Below are positions 50,801-56,449 of a stretch of DNA of 56,449 nt, piece after piece. Position 1 is the stretch's first letter; each line of letters begins with the position of its first letter. A program made the position numbers and the translations under genes. The stretch lies in assembly GCF_903819215.1 (NCBI RefSeq), contig NZ_CAIJCT010000018.1; one strand, written 5' to 3'. The notes beneath the pieces are model-generated. The model ran no database searches, was not told the origin of the DNA, and worked only from the letters and a program-made list of their open reading frames with translations. The stretch comes from Aedoeadaptatus coxii (GTDB taxonomy: Bacteria > Bacillota > Clostridia > Tissierellales > Peptoniphilaceae).

Positions 50801-50831
50801 GGAGACTTCGCCAAGGCGAGGTCTCTTTTTT
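50801..50831 (+). terminator. Terminator of rpoBC
   Basis: GAGACTTCGC (50801-50810) pairs with GCGAGGTCTC (50815-50824), then six T. Confidence 0.92.
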
Positions 50832-50885
50832 GTGCGATGATTTAGAATTTAGAGTTTTAGAATGAGGGAAAGATTCTACGAAAAG

Positions 50886-50914
50886 TTGACAATCTTCTCC
50901 AAATAGTTTACTTT
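50886..50914 (+). promoter_or_regulatory. Promoter of DUF1836-degV
   Basis: Consensus TTGACA (50886-50891) and TACTTT (50909-50914), spacer 17. Confidence 0.75.
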
Positions 50915-50920
50915 AAATTA

Positions 50921-50941
50921 ATCTAGTATTAAAAACTAGAT
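50921..50941 (+). promoter_or_regulatory. Inverted repeat at the DUF1836-degV transcript start
   Basis: ATCTAGT (50921-50927) and ACTAGAT (50935-50941) form a perfect seven-base inverted repeat with an AT-only spacer, placed around the expected transcript start. A possible operator, perhaps for the DUF1836 protein itself. No T run follows, so it is not a terminator. Confidence 0.5.
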
Positions 50942-50964
50942 AATGAGATTTAGGAGATTAGATC

Positions 50965-51495
50965 ATGAACCGTTTTCAGAACTTAAAAAACTTCAAAAAA
51001 ATCAGCTGGGAAAGCATTCCGGATTATGGGCTGTATTCCATGCAGTTACTGGATTATCTTGACGAGCATTTGCTTTCGTTCTTCCCGAGCACCCTCAGTC
51101 TAAGTCAAAGTATGATTAACAATTACGTGAAAAAAGAAATTCTGCCGAAGCCTGTCAACAAAAGATATGGCAGAGAACATATCGGTATGTTGATCGTCAT
51201 CGTCGTGTTAAAAGAAGTCATCCCGCTGGAAGGAATTAAAGAAGGCATGGAACTTCAACTGGATATTATGGGAATCGAAAGGGCCTACAATGAATTTGCC
51301 GAGATTTTAGAAAAGACGCTTAAGAATATCCTCGGTGCAATAGAAAAGGGAAATGGATTAGGTTCCGATGTACTTGAAACGAATTGGGAAAACATAGCGT
51401 TGGCCATTGCGGTCAAAGCGTTTTGCTATCAAACCGTCACCAAAGAAATTCTAAAATCGAAGGGAATATACAATAGGGAGAACATCAATGAATAA
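50965..51495 (+). CDS. DUF1836 protein, putative DNA-binding
   Basis: 176 residues. After a lead of about 45 residues comes a MerR-like helix-turn-helix: L-S-Q-S-M-I-N-N-Y-V-K with L-P-K-P and Y-G-R-E-H-I, which is the core of DUF1836. The rest is helical. The family is common in Firmicutes and often sits just before degV, as here, with an eight-base overlap. The function is not known; a regulator of its own operon is a reasonable guess, given the inverted repeat in the promoter. Confidence 0.82.
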   Translation: MNRFQNLKNFKKISWESIPDYGLYSMQLLDYLDEHLLSFFPSTLSLSQSMINNYVKKEILPKPVNKRYGREHIGMLIVIVVLKEVIPLEGIKEGMELQLDIMGIERAYNEFAEILEKTLKNILGAIEKGNGLGSDVLETNWENIALAIAVKAFCYQTVTKEILKSKGIYNRENINE

Positions 51496-52327
51496 AATTG
51501 CCATACTGACAGATTCGGCGAGCAATATAAATGAAGACCCGGCCAAGGGAATATTCGTAGTACCCCTCTATGTTAATTTTCGCGAAGCGTCGAAAAAGGA
51601 TTTGCTGGAAATAACTCCGGAAGAGCTCTATGAGAAAATAGAAACAGAAGAACCGACGACGTCCGCTCCTTCTATAGATGATATTGTTGAAAAAATTGAA
51701 TTGGCGAAAAGGAAAGGTTATGAAAAAATTATCGCCGTAGGAGCGTCGCAAACTCTTTCGGGGACGTACAATGCCATGAGACTCGCCCTCGAAAGCCAAG
51801 AGATGGAGTATCGCTTAATCGACAGCAAAAGCATTTCCATGGGCGAAGGTTTGTTGGCAATGTATGGCCATTATTTAATCGAGAGGGGCGTGGACTTTCA
51901 TGACGTGGCGGAGCGATTGGAAGAAAAGAAAGGCGATGTACGAGTTTTTGCGACCATCAGCGATTTAACGTACTTAATTCGAGGTGGGCGATTAAATACA
52001 GTGCAAGGCTTCATCGGCGGCACCTTGAGAGTGAACCCGATTTTAACGCTGGATGAAAAGGGGGCTATCGACAAATGTAAGTCTGTCGTCGGGAAAAAGA
52101 GAGCCCTCAGTTTTATTGCGGAGAAGGCGAAAGAAGATCTGCAAAATAAAGAACATTACTTTTTGGCCGTAGCCTATGCAAAAGATAAGGAGGATACGAA
52201 GAGGATAAAAGAAAAGCTCTTCGACACCATCGAGACAGCGGATTTGTATTTAGAAGGCCCCATTACGGCGGTTTTAGGAACTCACGCCGGGCCGAGTGCC
52301 TATGTTGTAAGTTACCTTCCATTTTAG
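51488..52327 (+). CDS. DegV-family fatty-acid-binding protein
   Basis: 279 residues. DegV lead I-A-I-L-T-D-S-A-S-N, the loop with T-S-A-P-S, then G-A-S-Q-T-L-S-G-T-Y-N, D-S-K-S-I-S-M-G-E-G and R-G-G-R-L. These proteins (FakB type) bind a fatty acid so that the kinase FakA can phosphorylate it for lipid synthesis. No fakA is in the window. SD is AGGGAGAAC; translation is coupled with the DUF1836 gene. Confidence 0.9.
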   Translation: MNKIAILTDSASNINEDPAKGIFVVPLYVNFREASKKDLLEITPEELYEKIETEEPTTSAPSIDDIVEKIELAKRKGYEKIIAVGASQTLSGTYNAMRLALESQEMEYRLIDSKSISMGEGLLAMYGHYLIERGVDFHDVAERLEEKKGDVRVFATISDLTYLIRGGRLNTVQGFIGGTLRVNPILTLDEKGAIDKCKSVVGKKRALSFIAEKAKEDLQNKEHYFLAVAYAKDKEDTKRIKEKLFDTIETADLYLEGPITAVLGTHAGPSAYVVSYLPF

Positions 52328-52428
52328 TCGGCAGTCTATCCATTGGCGTTGCGATGCTTTTTCCTATGCAAGAAGAAGGACAATCATGGGCGGGAACTAT
52401 TTTGTATAAACCATTGGCTAGAAAAGAA

Positions 52429-52457
52429 TTGACAAATAGAATCGTAAAGATTATTAT
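52429..52457 (+). promoter_or_regulatory. Promoter of bioY
   Basis: Consensus TTGACA (52429-52434) and TATTAT (52452-52457), spacer 17. Confidence 0.85.
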
Positions 52458-52476
52458 TTACAATAACATTGTAAAT
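52456..52476 (+). promoter_or_regulatory. Palindromic operator overlapping the bioY -10
   Basis: ATTTACAAT (52456-52464) and ATTGTAAAT (52468-52476) are perfect inverted repeats with a three-base spacer, directly over the end of the -10 and the expected start. It lacks the long spacer of a classical BirA operator, so a dimeric repressor of another kind may bind. A related but weaker site is found before bioB (20659-20673). Confidence 0.65.
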
Positions 52477-52489
52477 AAGGAGGCTTTAC

Positions 52490-53029
52490 ATGAAAACAAA
52501 ACAATTGACGGTGATGGCGCTTTACCTCGCCATCATTATCGTAAGCGGGCTATTCGCCATTCCGACCCCCATGGGTATTCCCATCGTTTTACAAAATATG
52601 GTGTGTGCCTTAGGCGGAGCCTTACTCGGAAAAAAACACGGAACCCTCACAGTGCTCGTCTTTATTTTATGTATTCTCATCGGCCTTCCCGTCTTACCCG
52701 GCGGTCGTGGCGGCGCGGCCATTTTTGCAGGTGCGACGGGATCCTTTTTCATCGGGTACATATTATCGCCCTATTTTATCGGCCTCGCTATTGAAAAATG
52801 CCATCCGAAAACCATTTGGCATTATTTCATAATATTCTGGCTTTTCGGCGCGCTGTTTATTAACCTTACGGGGATTCCGAGTTTAAGCTATCATAGCGGC
52901 GGCATCGCCGTTGCCTTTAAGACCATTTTAGGATTTATACCGGGAGATACGGTCAAGGCCATTGCCGTGGCGTGGATTACTGAACGGGTTTTTGCCTCGG
53001 GAAAAGTAAAAACTTTGGAAAAACTGTAG
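52490..53029 (+). CDS. bioY: Biotin transporter BioY
   Basis: 179 residues, six membrane helices. BioY motifs: I-P-T-P-M-G-I-P-I-V-L-Q-N near residue 25, L-G-G-A-L-L-G-K-K-H-G, and G-L-P-V-L-P-G-G-R-G-G. S subunit for biotin uptake, alone or with EcfT-EcfA. SD TAAGGAGG before ATG 52490. With bioB at 19669 as the only biotin synthesis gene in view, uptake is probably important for this organism. Confidence 0.95.
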   Translation: MKTKQLTVMALYLAIIIVSGLFAIPTPMGIPIVLQNMVCALGGALLGKKHGTLTVLVFILCILIGLPVLPGGRGGAAIFAGATGSFFIGYILSPYFIGLAIEKCHPKTIWHYFIIFWLFGALFINLTGIPSLSYHSGGIAVAFKTILGFIPGDTVKAIAVAWITERVFASGKVKTLEKL

Positions 53030-53056
53030 AAAAAAGCCGGAAATCGGCTAAAACGC

Positions 53057-53085
53057 TTGAAAACTTCATTATCAGATGGTATAAT
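53057..53085 (+). promoter_or_regulatory. Promoter of the str operon
   Basis: TTGAAA (53057-53062) and TATAAT (53080-53085), spacer 17, with TGG before the -10. The strongest-looking promoter of the window, as expected for rpsL-rpsG-fusA-tuf. Confidence 0.85.
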
Positions 53086-53111
53086 ACCGGAGTGTAAATC
53101 GACTGACTTAG

Positions 53112-53138
53112 AAACTACCCGATCATCGGGTAGTTTTT
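53112..53138 (+). terminator. Leader terminator between the str promoter and rpsL
   Basis: AAACTACCCGA (53112-53122) pairs perfectly with TCGGGTAGTTT (53126-53136) around a three-base loop, followed by T residues. It lies after the promoter and 60 bases before rpsL, so it can only act on the str operon itself; some form of antitermination is implied. Confidence 0.8.
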
Positions 53139-53197
53139 AATGAGTTAAAACGATTTGTGCTGTTAGTCATAATTCTTAATAAAAGGAGGTGCACTAA

Positions 53198-53614
53198 GTG
53201 CCTACAATTAATCAATTAGTCAAACAAGGTAGAAAGAAATCTTTGACGAAGTCGAAATCTCCGGCTTTAGGTTTCAACTACGACTCGTTGGACAAACAAC
53301 TCACAGCTGTTAACTCTCCTCAAAAGAGAGGCGTCTGTGTCGCTGTTCGTACGGTTACCCCGAAGAAACCGAACTCTGCGCTTCGTAAAGTAGCCCGTGT
53401 TCGTCTTTCCAACGGATATGAAGTCATGGCTTATATCCCCGGAATCGGCCACAACCTTCAAGAACACAGTGTTGTTTTAGTTCGTGGCGGTCGTGTTAAA
53501 GACCTTCCCGGTGTCCGTTACCACGTTGTTCGCGGTTCCTTAGATACCGCCGGCGTCGACGGCAGAAAACAAGCTCGCTCCAAATATGGTGCGAAGAAGC
53601 CCAAAAGCAACTAA
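53198..53614 (+). CDS. rpsL: 30S ribosomal protein S12
   Basis: 138 residues from GTG 53198, behind AAAAGGAGG. S12 motifs: P-T-I-N-Q-L-V at the start, the streptomycin-sensitive T-P-K-K-P-N-S-A-L-R-K with lysine in the key place, G-H-N-L-Q-E-H-S and R-G-G-R-V-K-D-L-P-G. Nothing suggests a streptomycin-resistance change. First gene of the str operon; S12 sits at the decoding centre. Confidence 0.98.
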   Translation: MPTINQLVKQGRKKSLTKSKSPALGFNYDSLDKQLTAVNSPQKRGVCVAVRTVTPKKPNSALRKVARVRLSNGYEVMAYIPGIGHNLQEHSVVLVRGGRVKDLPGVRYHVVRGSLDTAGVDGRKQARSKYGAKKPKSN

Positions 53615-53620
53615 TCATCA

Positions 53621-53650
53621 AAGAGCACAATCATAAATATAGATGCTCTT
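53621..53650 (+). promoter_or_regulatory. Hairpin between rpsL and rpsG
   Basis: AAGAGCA (53621-53627) and TGCTCTT (53644-53650) pair, with a 16-base AT-rich loop and no T run. A small CGAC/GTCG stem follows. In E. coli the rpsL-rpsG gap is where S7 represses its own operon; this spacer of about 100 bases could do the same, but shape similarity was not tested. Confidence 0.4.
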
Positions 53651-53713
53651 GGCACGCGACTTAGGTCGAGTACCTGTGATATTTCTCAGATCCATAGTTA
53701 AGGAGGGAAGAGA

Positions 53714-54184
53714 ATGCCAAGAAAAGGACATATTCCTAAAAGAGAGGTCATGCCCGATCCCGTATACAATGATGTTGTTATTACGAAGTTAATCAACAAT
53801 GTCATGCTCGACGGCAAACGCGGTGTGGCACAAAAAATCGTATACGGCGCATTGGACGCTGTAAAAGAACAAACCGGTGAAGAGCCTTTAGAAGTATTCT
53901 ACAAGGCATTAAACAATGCTATGCCGGTATTGGAAGTTAAAGCTCGTCGCGTCGGTGGTGCAAACTACCAAGTACCTATGGAAGTGCGTCCCGAAAGACG
54001 TCAAACCTTGGGTCTTCGCTGGATCGTGCGTTACGCAAGAGCCCGTGGCGAAAAAACCATGATCGAACGTTTATCGAAAGAAATTATGGACGCATCCAAC
54101 GAATTGGGCGGTGCCGTTAAACGTAAAGACGAAATGCACCGTGCGGCTGAAGCGAATAAAGCGTTCGCGCATTTCAGATGGTAA
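53714..54184 (+). CDS. rpsG: 30S ribosomal protein S7
   Basis: 156 residues, the normal length. Starts P-R-K-G-H-I-P-K-R, with K-L-I-N-N-V-M-L-D-G-K-R, V-E-V-K-A-R-R-V-G-G-A-N-Y-Q-V-P and R-W-I-V-R-Y-A-R. It starts assembly of the 30S head by binding 16S rRNA and is the known translational repressor of this operon in E. coli. SD AAGGAGGGA before ATG 53714. Confidence 0.98.
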   Translation: MPRKGHIPKREVMPDPVYNDVVITKLINNVMLDGKRGVAQKIVYGALDAVKEQTGEEPLEVFYKALNNAMPVLEVKARRVGGANYQVPMEVRPERRQTLGLRWIVRYARARGEKTMIERLSKEIMDASNELGGAVKRKDEMHRAAEANKAFAHFRW

Positions 54185-54199
54185 GAAAGGGGAAATTAC

Positions 54200-56281
54200 G
54201 TGGCTAGAGAAGTGGCGCTTGATAAAGTACGTAATATCGGAATTATGGCGCACATCGACGCCGGTAAAACGACGACGACAGAGCGTATCTTATACTACAC
54301 CGGACGTATTCACAAAATCGGTGAAACCCACGACGGTGGTGCTCAAATGGACTGGATGGAGCAAGAGCAAGAAAGAGGGATCACGATCACCTCTGCTGCT
54401 ACGACCGCTCACTGGAAAGGTTATCGACTCAACATTATCGATACTCCGGGCCACGTTGACTTTACCGTAGAAGTTGAACGTTCCCTTCGTGTTCTCGACG
54501 GTGCCGTTTCGTTGTTCGACGCTAAAAGCGGTGTAGAACCTCAATCGGAAACCGTATGGAGACAAGCGGACCGTTATCACGTTCCGAGAATTGCACATAT
54601 TAACAAAATGGACGTTACCGGCGCGGATTTCTTCCGTTCCGTTCGCACCATTGATGAAAAATTAAGCGGTAACCCGGTTCCCATTCAAATCCCCATGGGC
54701 GCAGAAGATACTTTCATCGGTATGATCGACTTGGTTAAGATGGAAGCCGAAATCTACAAAGACGACATGGGAACGGAAATTGAAATCACTGACGTTCCGG
54801 AAGAATACAAGGCACAAGCCGACGAATGGCGCGAAAACCTGATCGAAAAAGTCTCCGAATATGACGAAGACTTAATGATGGCTTACCTCGAAGGCGAAGA
54901 AGTCACAGAAGAAATGATCAAACGCGCTATCCGTAAAGGTACCTTGGCCGTCGAAATGACGCCGGTAACCTGCGGTTCTTCCTATAAGAACAAAGGTGTA
55001 CAATTACTGCTCGATGCGATCGTCGATTATTTACCGGCTCCCGTCGACATTCCGTCGATCGTCGGTATCGATCCCGCAACGGGAGAAGAAGAAGCTCGCC
55101 ACGCAAGTGACGAAGAACCCTTCTCCGCATTGGCATTTAAGATCGTAACCGACCCCTATGTAGGTAAACTTTCTTACTTCCGCGTTTACTCCGGTACCCT
55201 TAAAGCAGGTAGCTACGTCTACAACTCCAGCAAGGGCAAGAGAGAACGTGTAGGCCGTATCCTTTTAATGCACGCCAACAAACGTGAAGAAGTAGAAGAA
55301 ATCTACGCAGGTGAAATCGCAGCGGCCGTCGGCCTTAAAAACACCTCCACAGGTGACACGCTTTGCGATGAAAAAGATGAAATCATCCTCGAAAAAATGG
55401 AATTCCCGGAACCGGTAATTTCTGTAGCGATTGAACCGAAGACCAAAGCGTCTCAAGATAAAATGGCCATCGGCCTTCAAAAGCTTGCAGAAGAAGACCC
55501 GACATTCCGTACCTATACTGACGAGGAGACCGGCCAAACCATTATCGCCGGCATGGGCGAATTGCACTTGGATATTATCGTCGACCGCTTGCTTCGTGAA
55601 TTTAAAGTAGAAGCAAACATTGGTAACCCGAAAGTATCCTACCGCGAAGGTATCCTCTCTTCTGCTGAAGGTGAAGGTAAATTCGTACGTCAATCCGGTG
55701 GTCGCGGTCAATACGGCCACGCTAAGATCAAGGTCGAACCCCTCGAAGCAGGCAAAGGCTTTGAATTCGAAAACAACATCGTCGGTGGTGCTATTCCCAA
55801 GGAATTCATCGGGCCGACACAACAAGGTATCGAAGAAGCTATGCAAAACGGTGTCTTAGGCGGCTACGAAGTACTCGACGTGAAAGTAAGCCTTTACGAC
55901 GGTTCCTTCCACGATGTCGACTCTTCGGAAATGGCATTTAAGGTTGCCGGCTCCATGGCGCTTCGCGATGCATTAAGCAAAGCAAACCCGGTCCTTCTCG
56001 AACCTGTTATGAAAGTTGAAATCGTAACGCCTGAAGAATACATGGGCGATGTTATCGGCGACATCAACTCTCGTCGTGGACGTATGGAAGGTATGGAACT
56101 TGTAGCAGGCGCTCAAATCGTAACCTGTTACGTACCCTTGGCTGAAATGTTCGGTTATGCAACCAGCTTGCGTTCCAACACACAAGGTCGTGCAAACTAC
56201 TCCATGCAATTCGATCACTACGAACAAGTACCGAAAAATGTTTCGGAAGAAGTTCTCAACGGAAAAAACAAAAACAACTAA
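54200..56281 (+). CDS. fusA: Elongation factor G
   Basis: 693 residues from GTG 54200, with SD GAAAGGGG, 15 bases after rpsG. GTPase motifs are A-H-I-D-A-G-K-T-T-T (G1), the switch region R-G-I-T-I-T, D-T-P-G-H-V-D-F (G3) and N-K-M-D (G4). Five EF-G domains follow, with G-G-A-I-P-K-E-F-I and the C-terminal S-R-R-G-R-M-E-G-M. Moves the ribosome along mRNA. Third gene of the str operon. Confidence 0.98.
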   Translation: MAREVALDKVRNIGIMAHIDAGKTTTTERILYYTGRIHKIGETHDGGAQMDWMEQEQERGITITSAATTAHWKGYRLNIIDTPGHVDFTVEVERSLRVLDGAVSLFDAKSGVEPQSETVWRQADRYHVPRIAHINKMDVTGADFFRSVRTIDEKLSGNPVPIQIPMGAEDTFIGMIDLVKMEAEIYKDDMGTEIEITDVPEEYKAQADEWRENLIEKVSEYDEDLMMAYLEGEEVTEEMIKRAIRKGTLAVEMTPVTCGSSYKNKGVQLLLDAIVDYLPAPVDIPSIVGIDPATGEEEARHASDEEPFSALAFKIVTDPYVGKLSYFRVYSGTLKAGSYVYNSSKGKRERVGRILLMHANKREEVEEIYAGEIAAAVGLKNTSTGDTLCDEKDEIILEKMEFPEPVISVAIEPKTKASQDKMAIGLQKLAEEDPTFRTYTDEETGQTIIAGMGELHLDIIVDRLLREFKVEANIGNPKVSYREGILSSAEGEGKFVRQSGGRGQYGHAKIKVEPLEAGKGFEFENNIVGGAIPKEFIGPTQQGIEEAMQNGVLGGYEVLDVKVSLYDGSFHDVDSSEMAFKVAGSMALRDALSKANPVLLEPVMKVEIVTPEEYMGDVIGDINSRRGRMEGMELVAGAQIVTCYVPLAEMFGYATSLRSNTQGRANYSMQFDHYEQVPKNVSEEVLNGKNKNN

Positions 56282-56296
56282 AATAGGAGGCTTATC

Positions 56297-56449
56297 ATGG
56301 CAAAAGGAAAATTTGAAAGAACCAAACCGCACGTAAACGTCGGCACCATTGGCCACGTTGACCACGGTAAAACCACCCTTACCGCAGCAATCACCCTTGT
56401 ATTAAACAAGAGATTCGGCAGCGGCGAATTCGTCGACTACGCAAACATC
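56297..56449 (+). CDS. tuf: Elongation factor Tu (5' part, cut by window end)
   Basis: 51 codons from ATG 56297, after TAGGAGG, running off the right edge. The first part is diagnostic: K-P-H-V-N-V-G-T-I-G-H-V-D-H-G-K-T-T-L with the P-loop. EF-Tu brings aminoacyl-tRNA to the ribosome. Last gene of the usual rpsL-rpsG-fusA-tuf order, 15 bases after fusA. Confidence 0.97.
   Translation, partial: MAKGKFERTKPHVNVGTIGHVDHGKTTLTAAITLVLNKRFGSGEFVDYANI

Noticed and set aside
1..56449. CRISPR arrays, tRNA and rRNA genes
   Set aside because: No regularly spaced repeats and no cloverleaf or rRNA signature were seen on reading both strands; small RNA genes without clear features could still be missed.

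Overview
The window looks like a chromosome segment of a low- to mid-GC anaerobic Firmicute. My best guess is Peptoniphilaceae/Tissierellia, from overall gene content and style, not from any marker comparison. Supporting signs are the clostridial-type Ctc/L25, a rubredoxin with a flavin reductase, a butyryl-CoA-dehydrogenase-like enzyme, de novo NAD synthesis through NadX, and the ECF vitamin transporters RibU and BioY. The DNA has two textures. About 1-9.9 kb is very AT-rich and mobile; from about 14.6 kb onward it is balanced in GC, with regular codon use and housekeeping content. An intermediate block, 10.1-14.5 kb, carries a peptide-antibiotic resistance module.

1-8.6 kb is the right part of an integrative element whose left end lies outside the window. 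It holds the tail of an ABC exporter, a sigma-region-4-like regulator, a noncoding and possibly structured stretch, a TnpW-like small protein, and three overlapping large serine recombinase genes. It ends with a two-gene toxin-antitoxin/antiphage module. The toxin there is a natural fusion of a complete RNase HI to an RnlA-type HEPN toxin, followed by an RnlB-like antitoxin. In E. coli, RnlA needs RNase HI as a separate activator, so this fusion is the most interesting object in the window. The element abuts a double-domain ECF-type ABC ATPase gene broken exactly at its first Walker A motif (8.60 kb), which suggests the integration site.

10.1-14.5 kb carries an ABC transporter (LanFEG/CprABC type) with its own response regulator and kinase, flanked by gene scraps and strong terminators. 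14.6-20.6 kb holds peroxide defence (ahpCF, glutathione peroxidase), a class II UvrA-like ATPase and an unusual biotin synthase. 20.8-30.2 kb holds acyl-CoA dehydrogenase, an SDR, the NAD operon nadA-nadC-niaR-nadX (minus strand) with a palindromic operator over its promoter, rhodanese, rubredoxin, an old-yellow-enzyme homologue, peptidase T and a BaiN-like flavoprotein.

30.2-43.3 kb starts with rplJL behind an L10 leader, then azlCD, a purine permease, an IclR regulator, an L,D-transpeptidase, purC, riboswitch-controlled ribU, ctc, rodA, queG-nth and vanW. 43.4-56.4 kb carries rpoBC with a leader terminator, DUF1836-degV, bioY with a palindromic operator, and the str operon rpsL-rpsG-fusA-tuf (tuf cut by the window end) with a leader terminator. 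The usual rplJL-rpoBC linkage is broken here by about 12 kb of unrelated genes.
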